DNA of 64,000 bases, taken from the NCBI RefSeq assembly GCF_016599145.1, contig NZ_JAENKO010000022.1:1-64000 (forward strand). The letters run 5' to 3'. Every line of letters begins with the position of its first letter. Position 1 is the stretch's first letter. The DNA comes from Tomitella cavernea. GTDB taxonomy: Bacteria; Actinomycetota; Actinomycetes; Mycobacteriales; Mycobacteriaceae. Positions 8,096 through 17,855 of this stretch are shown piece after piece. Position numbers and translations under genes: made by a program. The notes beneath the pieces are model-generated. The model saw nothing but the letters and a program-made list of their open reading frames with translations, ran no database searches and was not told where the DNA came from.

Positions 8096-10552
8096 GTGGC
8101 GCTTTACCGGAAGTATCGACCGGCGGCCTTCGCGGAGGTCGTGGGACAAGAGCACGTCACAGAGCCGCTCAGTGCGGCCCTGGAGTCGGGACGGATCAAC
8201 CATGCCTATCTGTTCTCGGGCCCACGCGGCTGCGGCAAGACGTCGTCCGCGCGAATTCTCGCACGGTCACTGAACTGCGTGGAGGGGCCGACGGCCACGC
8301 CGTGCGGCGTGTGCAGGTCGTGCGTCGCCCTGGGCCCCGGGGGGACGGGCAACCTGGACGTCGTCGAGCTCGACGCGGCCAGTCACGGCGGCGTCGATGA
8401 CACGCGCGATCTGCGTGACAAGGCCTTCTACGCGCCGGCGGAGTCGCGTTACCGGGTGTTCATCGTCGACGAAGCCCACATGGTCACCAATGCCGGTTTC
8501 AACGCGCTGCTCAAGATCGTCGAGGAGCCGCCGGAGCACCTGATCTTCGTGTTCGCCACCACGGAGCCGGAGAAGGTGCTGCCGACGATCCGGTCGCGTA
8601 CCCACCACTATCCGTTCCGTCTGCTGCCGCCGATGGTGATGCGAGGACTGCTCGACCGCGTCTGCGAGCAGGAGCACGTCACCGTGGAGGACGCGGTGTA
8701 TCCGCTCGTCATCCGCGCGGGCGGAGGCTCGCCGCGTGACACGCTCAGTGTGCTCGACCAGCTGTTGGCTGGTGCCGGGCCGGAGGGCATCACCTACGGT
8801 CGTGCCCTGGCGTTGCTAGGGGTCACGGACGTCGCCTTGATCGACGACGCCGTGGACGCGCTTGCGGTGGACGACGGGGCGGCGATCTTCGAGACCGTAA
8901 ACAGGCTGGTCGAAGCCGGGCTCGATCCGCGCCGCTTCGCATCCGATCTGCTGGATCGCCTCCGGGATCTCATCGTGCTGCGCGCGGTGCCCGACGCCGG
9001 GGAGCGCGGGCTGGTCGACGCCCCGGGGGACGCGCTGGAACGCATGCGTGAGGAGGCCGAGCGCATCGGTCCCGCCACGCTCACCCGGTACGCGGAGGTC
9101 GTCCACGATTCGCTCACAGACATGCGCGGCGCTACAGCCCCGCGCCTGTTGCTGGAGGTGATGTGCGCGCGGCTACTGCTGCCTGCGGCGTCCGACGAGT
9201 CGTCGGCGCTGTTGCAGCGGATCGAACGCCTTGAGTGCGGAGCGGGCACCGGTGCCGCGGCACCGGTTGGTTCCGCGGGCGCAGGTGCCGGTGCCGTGTC
9301 CGGTGCGGCGGCAGGGGGTGCTCCGGAACCGGGCGGCAGCGGTCAGGCTGCGCCGTCGCAGCGGCCGGCACCGCGTTACGTTCGCCCGTCCCAGCGTCAG
9401 GCGGCTCAGGAACCCGCGCCGCCGCGGCAGGATCCGCCACCGGAGCAAGGTGCGGTTCCCGAGCCCGCGGTGCAGCCCACCACGGTCGCCCCGCCAGCAG
9501 CCGCTGCGCCGGTCGTCGAGGAATCAGTAATCACGAAACCTGCTGGCGAGACTCCCGTCGGTGCAGCCGTGACGGCCGAACGGCCGGAGGTCCCGGAACC
9601 GGCTCCCGTGCACTCTGTTCCCGCAGGGCAGGACGAAGCAGAGGCCGAGCCCCCCGGGCCAGTCGGCGCGGCGGAACCGCAGGCGCCCGAACAGCCGCAG
9701 GCGCCCGAAGTACCGCAGGCGCCCGAAGTACCGCAGGCGCCCGAAGTACCGCTGGTGCCTGAAGTACCACAGCCCGCTGAGGAGCTGGCCGCGGCGGGCG
9801 ACGGCCGTCCCGACGCGGTCGCCGTCCGCGCCGCATGGTCGGAGGTGCGCGCGGCGATCCGCTCGCGCAGCCGCACAGTCGAGGTGATGCTGGCGGAAGC
9901 AGTGGTCAAGCGCGTGGACGACGATGTGGTGGTGCTGGCGCACCCGTCCCCGCCGTTGGCCATCAGGCTTGCCGAGCCGCACAACGCACAGCTCATCCGC
10001 GAGGCCGTCGAGCTCGTGTACGGCGGCGAATGGCGGCTTGCCGTGGAGAACGACAGCGGGCCTGCACAGGCCGGCGGGCCGCCGCAGACCACGCGTGCAC
10101 AGCGGGCTTCGCGGCAGACGCAGGCCGGGTCGCCGGCGCCGCAGGGCTATTCGCGGCCGAGTCAGGCGGCGCGCGCGAGCCGGGACGCGGAACCGGCCTC
10201 CACGCGGGGTGCGGGGGCCGCACCCCGGGCGTCCACCGACACCGCTCCTGCCCGGCCCGTGGACTCGACGGCCACTCCGGCCGCAAGCCCGGTAGGCCCC
10301 CCGGGCGACGGCGGCCCGGCTCCTATCGCGTCAGAGGACGGGCCGCGGGATGCGGGCGCTGCCGCGCCGCGCGACGAGGACATCCCGCCGGAGGAGGGTG
10401 CTGAGCCGCAGTTCGACGAAGCGGCGGCCGAAGAGGAGATGATGGCCGAAGCGGCCGCCGGCCCGGGGGTGACCGCAGAGCGCCGCGACCCCGAGGAGGC
10501 CGCGGTGGAATTGCTGCGCGGGACGCTCGGAGCCACGCCGATAGACGAGTGA
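8096..10552 (+). CDS. dnaX: DNA polymerase III subunit gamma/tau
   Basis: Clamp-loader ATPase subunit of the replicase. It begins MALYRKYRPAAFAEVVGQEH, the hallmark DnaX N-terminus, from a GTG start. The AAA+ domain shows Walker A GPRGCGKTSS near residue 42, a four-cysteine zinc module (C..PCGVCRSC) near 62-76, Walker B VDEAH near 122 and an SRC-like sensor region IRSRTHHY. Domain III follows to about residue 370. The remainder (about residues 375-550 and 650-800) is low-complexity, Pro/Ala/Glu-rich linker around a more ordered tau-like segment near 560-650 (DAVRAAWSEVRAAIRSRSR). At 818 residues it is long for the family because of these linkers. The linker includes a six-residue peptide repeat. 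Confidence 0.97.
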   Translation: MALYRKYRPAAFAEVVGQEHVTEPLSAALESGRINHAYLFSGPRGCGKTSSARILARSLNCVEGPTATPCGVCRSCVALGPGGTGNLDVVELDAASHGGVDDTRDLRDKAFYAPAESRYRVFIVDEAHMVTNAGFNALLKIVEEPPEHLIFVFATTEPEKVLPTIRSRTHHYPFRLLPPMVMRGLLDRVCEQEHVTVEDAVYPLVIRAGGGSPRDTLSVLDQLLAGAGPEGITYGRALALLGVTDVALIDDAVDALAVDDGAAIFETVNRLVEAGLDPRRFASDLLDRLRDLIVLRAVPDAGERGLVDAPGDALERMREEAERIGPATLTRYAEVVHDSLTDMRGATAPRLLLEVMCARLLLPAASDESSALLQRIERLECGAGTGAAAPVGSAGAGAGAVSGAAAGGAPEPGGSGQAAPSQRPAPRYVRPSQRQAAQEPAPPRQDPPPEQGAVPEPAVQPTTVAPPAAAAPVVEESVITKPAGETPVGAAVTAERPEVPEPAPVHSVPAGQDEAEAEPPGPVGAAEPQAPEQPQAPEVPQAPEVPQAPEVPLVPEVPQPAEELAAAGDGRPDAVAVRAAWSEVRAAIRSRSRTVEVMLAEAVVKRVDDDVVVLAHPSPPLAIRLAEPHNAQLIREAVELVYGGEWRLAVENDSGPAQAGGPPQTTRAQRASRQTQAGSPAPQGYSRPSQAARASRDAEPASTRGAGAAPRASTDTAPARPVDSTATPAASPVGPPGDGGPAPIASEDGPRDAGAAAPRDEDIPPEEGAEPQFDEAAAEEEMMAEAAAGPGVTAERRDPEEAAVELLRGTLGATPIDE
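9680..9769 (+). repeat. 18-bp tandem repeat inside dnaX
   Basis: Five consecutive 18-base units based on caggcgcccgaagtaccg; the first and last copies are diverged, and the middle three are identical. Each encodes QAPEVP. It lies in the disordered Pro/Ala-rich linker, so copy-number change would preserve frame and is probably tolerated. Confidence 0.9.
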
Positions 10553-10599
10553 CACGACCCGACGCCGCCGCACCATGTAGGGATCGAGCACACTTCCGC

Positions 10600-10631
10600 G
10601 GAGCCATCACCCTGACGATCAGGCTCCTTTT
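10600..10631 (+). terminator. Probable dnaX terminator
   Basis: Inverted repeat GGAGCC/GGCTCC (10600-10605 and 10622-10627) followed by TTTT, 48 bases after the dnaX stop. The 16-base loop is longer than usual. The following 100 bases before the convergent LysR gene show no other feature. Confidence 0.55.
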
Positions 10632-10733
10632 GGAGTGCAACCCCCGGATGGCGGAGCGGCCGCACGTGCCAGGTCCCCGGGGGTCGACCCGTACGAGGCT
10701 CCGCCCTTTCGCTCGTCATCCGGGTGCGCGGCC

Positions 10734-11711
10734 TCAACGTGATGCCACGGCGTGGTCGCGGAACGCCGCCACCGCGGGTGCGAGCGGGCGTGCGGCCGGC
10801 CAGACCAGGCCGATCCGTCGGAGCGCGGGCGGTGACAGCTCCACCTCCACGGTGGCGGCCGTCTCGCTTCGATCGCCTGCCGGCAGCACGGCGATCCCCA
10901 GCCCGGCGCCGACCAGCCCGCGTACGGTGTCGACGTCCTCGCCCTCGAACGCGATCCCGGGCACGAACCCCGCCTCGGCGAGCAGCGCGTCGGTGATGTG
11001 CCGCAGCCCGTACCCGTGCTTGAGCGTGATGAACGTTTCGGACTGCAGATTGTGCAGCCGCACCCGCCCGGCGCCGGCCAGCCGGTGCGCGGCGGGCACC
11101 ACGAGCCGCATGGGCTGCTCGTAGAGGACGTTCCAGGCCAGGTCGGGGTGGTCGGTCTCGCCCGGTTCACCGGGCATCGGGGCTGTGAGCGCCAGGTCGA
11201 TCGCGCCGTCGCGCAGCCGGTCGAGCAGCGCCTCGTGGAACGTTTGCGTGAGGTGGAACCGCACCCCCGGATAGTCGCGGCGGAACCCGCTGACCAGCTG
11301 CGGCACGCGTGTCTCGCCGAGAGTGTGCAGGAATCCGAGCGTGACGGTGCCGGTGCGCGGGTCCGCCTCGGCGGCGGCGGCCCGCGCGGCGGCCCGCAGC
11401 TCGGCCATCGCCGCTCGCGCCCCGTCCACCAGCAGCTCGCCGGCGCGGGTGAGCCGGATGCCGCGACCCGCCCGCACTGTGATGTCGGTGCCCAGGGCGG
11501 TGGACGCTTCGGCCAGCCAGCGCGTGGCCGTGGGTTGCGGGACGCCTGCACGCTCGGCGGCGGCCGTCAGCCCGCCGCCCCCGGCGAGCTGACGCAGAAG
11601 CTGCACCCTGGGTGCGAGTACCGTCAGCGCCGCGTCGGCCGCCGAATCGTGCGTGTCCGGTGCGTCACGTGTGCCGTCGGCTTGGTACCCGTCTGGAGGA
11701 GCCATACGCAC
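10734..11711 (-). CDS. LysR-family transcriptional regulator
   Basis: DNA-binding regulator of 323-325 residues (GTG at 11711 or ATG at 11705). The N-terminal winged helix-turn-helix is at about residues 35-95 (LLRQLAGGGGLTAAAERAGVPQPTATRWLAEASTAL is the helix-turn-helix area, positions 38-72). A periplasmic-binding-like effector domain follows from about 120 (TLGFLHTLGETRVPQL). The first 30 residues form a non-conserved extension. It is divergent from an MFS exporter gene with a 97-base shared promoter, so it most likely controls that gene and itself. The effector is unknown. Confidence 0.88.
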   Translation of the reverse strand: MRMAPPDGYQADGTRDAPDTHDSAADAALTVLAPRVQLLRQLAGGGGLTAAAERAGVPQPTATRWLAEASTALGTDITVRAGRGIRLTRAGELLVDGARAAMAELRAAARAAAAEADPRTGTVTLGFLHTLGETRVPQLVSGFRRDYPGVRFHLTQTFHEALLDRLRDGAIDLALTAPMPGEPGETDHPDLAWNVLYEQPMRLVVPAAHRLAGAGRVRLHNLQSETFITLKHGYGLRHITDALLAEAGFVPGIAFEGEDVDTVRGLVGAGLGIAVLPAGDRSETAATVEVELSPPALRRIGLVWPAARPLAPAVAAFRDHAVASR

Positions 11712-11808
11712 ATCATATTTGTATACGGATCAGTAATGCTGTCATTGCGCATTGGACAGATGGATCTGCGCTTTCTAACTTCAGTTCCATGACCAGGGAC
11801 AGCGCGGT
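11712..11808. promoter_or_regulatory. Shared LysR/MFS promoter-operator
   Basis: A short AT-rich gap between divergent genes. It contains the small dyad aatg-ctgt-catt (11735-11746), resembling a LysR-type T-N11-A site. The adjacent gtatac-like stretch near 11721-11726 could serve as a -10 element. The assignment is by position and pattern only. Confidence 0.45.
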
Positions 11809-13068
11809 ATGAAGGCGGGTGACGTGGCGATCGCCGCGGCGGTGCGGGGCGCGGCGGTCCCCGCGCTCGCGGAGTTCCCTTACCGGCGTGGCAGCACCGG
11901 GTTCCGGCGCATCGTACTTGCCCTGTTCGCCGGGGCGCTGTCCACTTTCACCGTCCTCTACAGCGTGCAGGCGCTGCTGCCCGCGCTGGCCGACGACTTC
12001 GCGGTGTCGCCCGCGACGGCCAGCCTCACGCTGTCGGTGTCCACTGCGATGCTGGCGCTCGGCGTCATCCCGCTTACCGCACTCTCGGAGCGCTTGGGGC
12101 GCATCCCGGTGATGACGGCTTCGCTGTTCGCGGCCGGGGTCTTCGCCGTCGCCGCACCTTTCTCGCCCTCCCTCACCGTGCTTCTGGTGTTGCGCGCCCT
12201 GCTGGGGCTCGCACTGGCCGGGTTGCAGGCGACGGCGATGTCGTACCTGGCCGAGGAGGTGCATCCGCGCTCGCTGGGCTTCGCGATGGGGCTGTACATC
12301 GCGGGCAACGGCATCGGCGGCATGTTGGGACGACTGCTGGCCGGATCGCTCGTGGACGTCGTCGACTGGCGGGTGGCGCTGGGCGTGACCGGGGCGCTGT
12401 CGCTGATGTGCGCGGTGGTGTTCCGCGCCGCGATCCTGCCGTCGCGAGGCTTCACGCCGCGGCCTGCGCACTTCGCCGGTTCGATGCGTTCGGTGGTCGC
12501 GTCGTTCACCGACTCGGGGATGCTGCGACTTTATGCGGTGGGGTTCCTGCTGATGGGCGGGTTCGTCACCGTCTACAACTATCTGGGTTTCCGGCTGACG
12601 GGGCCCGACTTCGGCCTGTCACAAGGGCTGGTGGGGTTGATCTTCATCGTCTACCTGGCCGGATCTGCGGCGTCCTCGGCGGCGGGGCGGCTCACTGAGC
12701 GCTTCGGCCGCGGACGGATGCTATTGCTGTGCGCGGTCGGCATGCTGGCGGGCATAGGGCTGATGACGGCGGGCAACCTGGCGGTGGTGATCGCCGGACT
12801 GGTCGTGGTCACCGCAGGCTTCTTCGGCTCGCATGCGGTGGCCAGTGGCTGGGTGGGCCTGCGCGCCAAGACGCTCGGCACACAGGGGCCCGCCGTATAC
12901 CTGCTGTGCTACTACCTGGGCTCGGCGGCGGGCGGCACCGCCGGCGGGTACGCGCTGCACGCCGGCGGCTGGGGCGGGGTGAGCTGGTACACCGGCGCCA
13001 TCGCCGCGGGCGTCATCCTGCTCGCCATCACCTTGCTGCGGCTCTCCCCGGCGCGCGCCGCCCGCTGA
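11809..13068 (+). CDS. MFS transporter (YnfM/arabinose-efflux-type)
   Basis: Twelve-helix major facilitator, 419 residues, in the cytoplasmic membrane. Typical motifs: STFTVLYSVQALLPALADDFAVSP spans helix 1 to loop 1 at about residues 45-68, LTALSERLGRIPVM is the loop 2-3 signature near residue 88, and LRALLGLALAGLQATAM is helix 4-5. Family members are proton-driven exporters of sugars, drugs or metabolites. The divergent LysR gene suggests inducible export of the regulator's ligand. The ATG lies just after AGCGCGGT, a weak ribosome site, so the exact start is moderately sure. Confidence 0.85.
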   Translation: MKAGDVAIAAAVRGAAVPALAEFPYRRGSTGFRRIVLALFAGALSTFTVLYSVQALLPALADDFAVSPATASLTLSVSTAMLALGVIPLTALSERLGRIPVMTASLFAAGVFAVAAPFSPSLTVLLVLRALLGLALAGLQATAMSYLAEEVHPRSLGFAMGLYIAGNGIGGMLGRLLAGSLVDVVDWRVALGVTGALSLMCAVVFRAAILPSRGFTPRPAHFAGSMRSVVASFTDSGMLRLYAVGFLLMGGFVTVYNYLGFRLTGPDFGLSQGLVGLIFIVYLAGSAASSAAGRLTERFGRGRMLLLCAVGMLAGIGLMTAGNLAVVIAGLVVVTAGFFGSHAVASGWVGLRAKTLGTQGPAVYLLCYYLGSAAGGTAGGYALHAGGWGGVSWYTGAIAAGVILLAITLLRLSPARAAR

Positions 13069-13073
13069 AAACA

Positions 13074-13832
13074 TCACCCCAGGTGCGCGGCCAGGAACTC
13101 GCGGGTGCGGATGCCGGCGTCCTCAGCGGCTTCGCGCACGTGTTTCGGCGACGACGGGTCTGAAGCGAACGCGTGCCCGGCACCCGGGTACCGCACGATC
13201 TGCGTCGGCGCGTTGACCGGCTCGATCGCGGTCCGGAGCCGCTCCACCTGCGCCGGAGGGATGGACCGGTCCGCGTCGCCGTAGAAACCGAGCCACGGGA
13301 CGCGCACACTCGCCGCCGTCTCCAGCCCCGACTCGAAACCGGACCACCGGGGCTTGTCGATGCCACTGCCGTAGAAGGTGACGGCGGCATCGACATCGGC
13401 GTGGGCCGCCGCCCACAAGGCGATCGTCCCACCCATGCAGAACCCGATGATCCCGACCCGCGGGGCGCCCGCCTCCCGCAGGAAACCGGTGGCGTTGCCG
13501 ATGTCGGCGGCGATCTCCTCGCCGTTCAACGAGGTCATCACCGGCCTGGCCTTGGCGAAGTCGTGGTCCTCGATCACCACGTCGCCGCGGCGGTGGTACA
13601 GGTGCGGCGCGGCGGCGACGTATCCCACGTCGGCGAACACTCGCAGCAGCCACTCGATATATCCCGTGACCCCCCAGGCTTCCTGCACCACGACGATCCC
13701 GGCACGCGGGGCGCCGTTCGGTTGCGCGACGGTGTGCGGGGTGCCGCCGTGGTCGATGCGCGCCAGCGGCCGCTGCACTGTGTCCTGGGGGCCACGCGGC
13801 AGGGGCGGCAGGTCGCGGTCGTTCCGCGTCAC
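13074..13832 (-). CDS. Dienelactone hydrolase family protein
   Basis: Alpha/beta hydrolase of 252 residues. The dienelactone-hydrolase elements are in place: QEAWGV with the active-site glutamate near residue 50, nucleophile elbow GFCMGG with cysteine near 131, GDADRS with the acid near 190 and GAGHAF with histidine near 222. It could act on enol-lactones or other esters; the true substrate is not evident. It starts 4 bases after the stop of the methyltransferase gene on the same strand, so they are probably co-transcribed. It is convergent with the MFS gene with almost no gap. Confidence 0.87.
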   Translation of the reverse strand: MTRNDRDLPPLPRGPQDTVQRPLARIDHGGTPHTVAQPNGAPRAGIVVVQEAWGVTGYIEWLLRVFADVGYVAAAPHLYHRRGDVVIEDHDFAKARPVMTSLNGEEIAADIGNATGFLREAGAPRVGIIGFCMGGTIALWAAAHADVDAAVTFYGSGIDKPRWSGFESGLETAASVRVPWLGFYGDADRSIPPAQVERLRTAIEPVNAPTQIVRYPGAGHAFASDPSSPKHVREAAEDAGIRTREFLAAHLG

Positions 13833-13836
13833 GGAT

Positions 13837-15120
13837 TCACCAACTCCACCAGGGCTGCAACGGTATGCCGGCGCTGCCGTCCGGGAACGGTTTGACTGCC
13901 AGAACCTGGTGCAGCTGGATGATGTCGGTCTCGAACCCCAGGCGCGAGCCCGCCATGTAGAGCCCCCAGATCCGCGCGGTCCCCTCGCCGACCTCGCTCA
14001 CGCAGAAGTCCCAGTTGTCCACCAGGTTGCGGCACCAGTCGCGCAACGTCATCGCGTAGTGCTCGCGGATGTCCTCCTCGTGCCGCACGTTGAACCCGGT
14101 GTCCTGCATGATCCGGATGATCGTGCCGGAGCCGGTGAGCTCCCCGTCGGGGAAGATGTAACGGTCGATGAACGCGCCGGCCTTGGCGTTGCCGGCGTTC
14201 CCGGGGCGGGTGATGCAGTGGTTGAGGATGCGGCCGCCGGGTCGCAGCTTGGAGTACAGGAACTCGAAGTAGGCGGGGTAGTTCTGCACACCGATGTGCT
14301 CGGTGAGGCCGATCGATGAGACGCGGTCGAAGCCGGTCTCGGGCACGTCGCGGTAGTCGCAGTGGCGCACTTCGGCGAGGTCTTGCAGACCTTCCTCCGC
14401 GATCGCCTTCTGCGCCCACTCCGCCTGGTTCTTCGACAGTGTGGCACCGATGACCCGCACCCCGCGCCGCGCCGCGTAGCGGACCATGCCGCCCCAGCCG
14501 CAGCCGACGTCGAGGAGCCGCATCCCCGGTTCCAGGCCCAGCTTGTCGAACACCAGGCGGTACTTGTCCTCCTGCGCCTGTTCCAGCGAATCGTCGGCGT
14601 GCCGGTAGGTGGCGCAGGTGTAGGTCATCGACGGCCCCAGCACCCGCTCGTAGAAGGCGTTGGAGACGTCGTAGTGGTGGCTGATGACCTCGGCGTCGCG
14701 CTCTTTCGAATGGCGCAGGCCCTCGGCGATCCGTCGCCAGCGTGGCAGCGTCTCCTGCGGCGGCGGTGCGAGGATGCGCAGGCGATCGCGGCCGAGTGAG
14801 CGGACGATCGCGGCGCCGTCGCGCAACGACGGACGGTGCATCGAGATCGACTGCAGGCGCTTGAACACCTCGTACGGGTCGCCGGGGTGTGCACCGGCGA
14901 GATCGAGGTCGCCGAAGGCGTAGGCGCGCGCCATGCCGAGGTCGCCGGGGGCGGTGGCCACGAAGTTCGCGCCCCGGGGTGTTTTCAGGATCAGCCCGTA
15001 CGGCGAGTCGGAGTCGCCGGCGGTGCTGCCGTCGTAGGCGGTGAAATGCAGGGGGATGGGGCCGTCTGTGACCTTCTCCAACATCTCCGCCAGTGTCAGA
15101 TCCGAAGGCACGCTGTTCAT
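13837..15120 (-). CDS. Cyclopropane/10-methyl fatty-acid methyltransferase (TmsB/UfaA1-like)
   Basis: SAM-dependent methyltransferase acting on unsaturated acyl chains of phospholipids. The SAM-binding motif VGCGWGGM lies near residue 200 and is preceded by the CFA-family segment HYDVSNAFYERVLGPSMTYT; LTEHIGV and FIDRYIFPDGEL follow. At 427 residues it matches the CFA synthase family. The ATG at 15120 has GGGAG upstream; a GTG at 15144 overlapping the previous stop (GTGA) is an alternative. Its upstream partner is an FAD oxidoreductase. Such pairs make 10-methylene and then 10-methyl (tuberculostearic-type) fatty acids in actinobacteria. Position next to dnaX and ybaB matches the M. tuberculosis Rv3720/Rv3719 pair rather than ufaA1. 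Confidence 0.85.
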   Translation of the reverse strand: MNSVPSDLTLAEMLEKVTDGPIPLHFTAYDGSTAGDSDSPYGLILKTPRGANFVATAPGDLGMARAYAFGDLDLAGAHPGDPYEVFKRLQSISMHRPSLRDGAAIVRSLGRDRLRILAPPPQETLPRWRRIAEGLRHSKERDAEVISHHYDVSNAFYERVLGPSMTYTCATYRHADDSLEQAQEDKYRLVFDKLGLEPGMRLLDVGCGWGGMVRYAARRGVRVIGATLSKNQAEWAQKAIAEEGLQDLAEVRHCDYRDVPETGFDRVSSIGLTEHIGVQNYPAYFEFLYSKLRPGGRILNHCITRPGNAGNAKAGAFIDRYIFPDGELTGSGTIIRIMQDTGFNVRHEEDIREHYAMTLRDWCRNLVDNWDFCVSEVGEGTARIWGLYMAGSRLGFETDIIQLHQVLAVKPFPDGSAGIPLQPWWSW

Positions 15121-15140
15121 GGGGGCTCCCTTGAACGAGA

Positions 15141-16658
15141 TCACTGTTGTTTTACCGCCTTTGCGTACAGGTCGAGCAGACGCGAGTCCGGGTCGTACCG
15201 CGACTTGAGCCCGGCGTAGTCGGCACCGCCGTACATGCGGTTGAACTCATCGCGCCCGTAGAAGGACTCGGAGTAGAGCGACTTGTGCCCGCCGAGCTCG
15301 GCCACTGTGCGTTCGATGCGCCGGTTCATCGCGCCCACGGGTTCGCCGGGCACGATGGGGACGGACGACCAGAAACCGATGTTGACGTATGTGCGCCCGG
15401 CCTCGAGCGGATACAGGGTCCATGGTTTGCCGAGGCCGGCGCCGGCGGCTGCGCCCCCGGGGCCGTCTCCGCCGGGGGCGCGGCGCAGCGCAAGCGGGCA
15501 CAACCACACCGGTTCGATGCCGGTGGCGGGGAGGAACCACCGCGTGAACTCGGCGGTGCGTTCCAGGGGGACCTCGATGTCCTGCACGACGCGCTCGCGC
15601 GGGGGCAGTCCCTTGCGCTTTTCGAGCCGGTCGCCTATGTCGTACTTCTGGTCGAGGCCGATCAGCTTCCAGTAGAAGCTGCTGCGCAGATACCTGCGCG
15701 GCCAGAACCGCCGGATCCGCGGATTCTGCGTGCCGAACGCCCGCGAGCACCAGAACCAGTCGGTGTCCCAGCGCCACAGGTAGTCGCGGATCGTCAGCAG
15801 GTCGGTGCGCGGAGACGCCTCCGGCGGATGCTGGATGGACCGGTAGTAGATGTCCATCCCGGTGTAGTCGGAGGGGCGTTCGGCGCGGCGCAGGTCCGAT
15901 CCGTAGGTCTGCGTCCCCAGGATCAGGTACGCCTCGTCGGGCGCGAAGACGGCGCCGTCGAGGTAGTCGACCTCCACCGTGTCGCCGCCCGGCTCGCCCC
16001 AGGTGCCCGAGCGGGCGATCCGTCCCATCGCCTCCTGCAGCGCGTCGAGGTCGGTGAAGCGCACGTGACGCAGCCGGACGTACGGCTTGACGGGTTCGAG
16101 CTCGATGCGCAGCCGCGTGGCGTAGCCGAGGGTGCCGTACGAGTTGGGGAACCCGCGGAACAAGTCGGCCGCCTCGCCGTCCGGGCGTGCGGTGACGATC
16201 TCGCCGGTGGGGGTGAGCACGTCCATCTCGAGCACCGACTCGTGCGGCAGGCCGTTGCGGAACGAGGTGGACTCGATGCCCAGGCCGGTGACCGCTCCGC
16301 CGAGGGTGATGGTCTTGAGCTGCGGAACCACGAGCGGCGCGAGACCGAACGGCAACGTCGCGTCCACCAGGTCCTCGTATGTGCACATGCCCTGCACATC
16401 GGCCGTGCGTGTGGACGGGTCGACGGAGATCACCCCGCCGAGCCCGGACACGTCCAGGCCGGGCGCGCCCGTGGCGCTGCGCGCGCGGAACAGGTTGGAG
16501 GTCTTCTTGGCCAGCCGCACGGGCGCGTCCGAGGGGATCGCGTGGAAGCTGGCGAGCAGCCGTTCCACGCCGGCCGCATGTGCCACGGTCCCCACAAGAC
16601 GGGCGGGCGGCGGCACAGGCCCGCGCGGCGGTCTACGCAGAACCGGGATGGCATTCAC
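15141..16658 (-). CDS. FAD-binding oxidoreductase (TmsA-like, DHCR24/dwarf1 type)
   Basis: A 505-residue flavoprotein. The PCMH-type FAD domain lies at about residues 50-200 ([18 protein letters not shown], then [19 protein letters not shown]), with a long C-terminal substrate domain. In the Tms/Bfa pathway the partner oxidoreductase reduces the 10-methylene group formed by the methyltransferase to a saturated methyl branch, using NADPH. The chosen GTG at 16658 has AAAGG 12 bases upstream; longer frames have no support. The stop overlaps the possible GTG of the methyltransferase by 4 bases, so the two are translationally coupled. This pair alters membrane or mycomembrane lipid fluidity. Exact product is inferred. 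Confidence 0.85.
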   Translation of the reverse strand: MNAIPVLRRPPRGPVPPPARLVGTVAHAAGVERLLASFHAIPSDAPVRLAKKTSNLFRARSATGAPGLDVSGLGGVISVDPSTRTADVQGMCTYEDLVDATLPFGLAPLVVPQLKTITLGGAVTGLGIESTSFRNGLPHESVLEMDVLTPTGEIVTARPDGEAADLFRGFPNSYGTLGYATRLRIELEPVKPYVRLRHVRFTDLDALQEAMGRIARSGTWGEPGGDTVEVDYLDGAVFAPDEAYLILGTQTYGSDLRRAERPSDYTGMDIYYRSIQHPPEASPRTDLLTIRDYLWRWDTDWFWCSRAFGTQNPRIRRFWPRRYLRSSFYWKLIGLDQKYDIGDRLEKRKGLPPRERVVQDIEVPLERTAEFTRWFLPATGIEPVWLCPLALRRAPGGDGPGGAAAGAGLGKPWTLYPLEAGRTYVNIGFWSSVPIVPGEPVGAMNRRIERTVAELGGHKSLYSESFYGRDEFNRMYGGADYAGLKSRYDPDSRLLDLYAKAVKQQ

Positions 16659-16855
16659 GTGGCGCTCGAACCTTTCGTCAACTCGGACTCTACTGGTGCG
16701 CTTCGCACGACGGTGCGCATGGCGTCCGCGGTGAGGAACGCTACGACTCCCGTCGCCGTGCCGTGCGCGCACCCCCGCCTACCGGCCGGGCGTGGCCGAC
16801 CGGGTGCGGCGGCTACGCTGGTGGCCGAGTTTCCCGACGAGAGGACCGCGCCGAA

Positions 16856-17206
16856 ATGCAACCTGGAGACCCGACGCAGCCCGGAGGAATGCCGGACATG
16901 CAGCAGCTCATGGCCCAGGCCCAGCAGATGCAGCAGCAGATGATCCAGGCCCAGCAGCAGCTCGCGGAGAGGCAGGTGGAGGGCCAGGCGGGCGGCGGGC
17001 TGGTCAAGGCGACGGTCACCGGCACCGGCGAGCTGCAGTCGATCCTCATCGACCCGTCCGTCATCGACCCCGCCGACGCGGAGACGCTGCAGGACCTCGT
17101 CGTCGGCGCCGTGCACGACGCCTCGGCGAACGCGCAGAAGACGGCCGCCGAGCTGATGGGCCCACTTGCGGGGCCCCTCGGCGACATCGGCCTGCCCGGC
17201 TTCTAG
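16856..17206 (+). CDS. ybaB: YbaB/EbfC nucleoid-associated protein
   Basis: Small DNA-binding protein of 116 residues that coats the nucleoid. Family features: a Gln/Met-rich N-terminal helix ([20 protein letters not shown] at about 14-33), then [21 protein letters not shown] and the helix [14 protein letters not shown]. The start ATG follows GAGAGGA. Paired with recR downstream (17 bases), the standard bacterial arrangement, here in the same order as Rv3716c-Rv3715c. Confidence 0.93.
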   Translation: MQPGDPTQPGGMPDMQQLMAQAQQMQQQMIQAQQQLAERQVEGQAGGGLVKATVTGTGELQSILIDPSVIDPADAETLQDLVVGAVHDASANAQKTAAELMGPLAGPLGDIGLPGF

Positions 17207-17223
17207 CGACAGCGGGTCGCTGC

Positions 17224-17847
17224 ATGTACGAGGGTCCGGTACAGGATCTCATCGACGAGCTGGGCAAGCTGCCCGGCATCGGGCCCAAGAGCGCCCAGCG
17301 GATCGCCTTCCACATGCTCACCGTGGAACCGGCGGACATCGACAGGCTCCTGGCGTCTCTGCGGAAGGTGCGCGAGGGCGTCCGGTACTGCGTCGAATGC
17401 GGCACGGTCGCGGACGGCGAACGCTGCCGCATCTGCCAGGACCCCCGCCGCGACCGCACCCGCATCTGCGTCGTCGAGGAACCCAAGGACGTGCCCGCCA
17501 TCGAGCGGACCCGCGAGTTCAAGGGGCTCTACCACGTGCTGGGCGGTGCGCTGAACCCGCTCGACGGCATCGGCCCCGACCAGCTGCGCGTGCGCGAACT
17601 GCTGCAGCGGCTCGGCGGCGCCGCGCCGGGGCCGGACGGTGCGACGACGGAGGTTGCCGAGGTGATCATCGCCACCGACCCCAACACCGAGGGGGAGGCC
17701 ACTGCGACGTATCTGGTGCGGATGCTGCGCGACTTCCCCGGGCTGTCTGTGAGCCGCCTGGCGTCCGGGCTGCCCATGGGATCCGATCTCGAGTACGCCG
17801 ACGAGATGACGCTGGGACGCGCGCTCACCGGGCGCCGGGTGCTTTAG
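17224..17847 (+). CDS. recR: Recombination mediator protein RecR
   Basis: DNA-repair protein of the RecFOR pathway, 207 residues. Helix-hairpin-helix at the N-terminus ([20 protein letters not shown]), four-cysteine zinc finger [16 protein letters not shown] near 59-74, Toprim domain ([29 protein letters not shown]) and the C-terminal zipper region. Length is close to the family norm of ~200. It is co-directional with ybaB. Confidence 0.97.
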   Translation: MYEGPVQDLIDELGKLPGIGPKSAQRIAFHMLTVEPADIDRLLASLRKVREGVRYCVECGTVADGERCRICQDPRRDRTRICVVEEPKDVPAIERTREFKGLYHVLGGALNPLDGIGPDQLRVRELLQRLGGAAPGPDGATTEVAEVIIATDPNTEGEATATYLVRMLRDFPGLSVSRLASGLPMGSDLEYADEMTLGRALTGRRVL

Positions 17848-17855
17848 GCGCCCGC

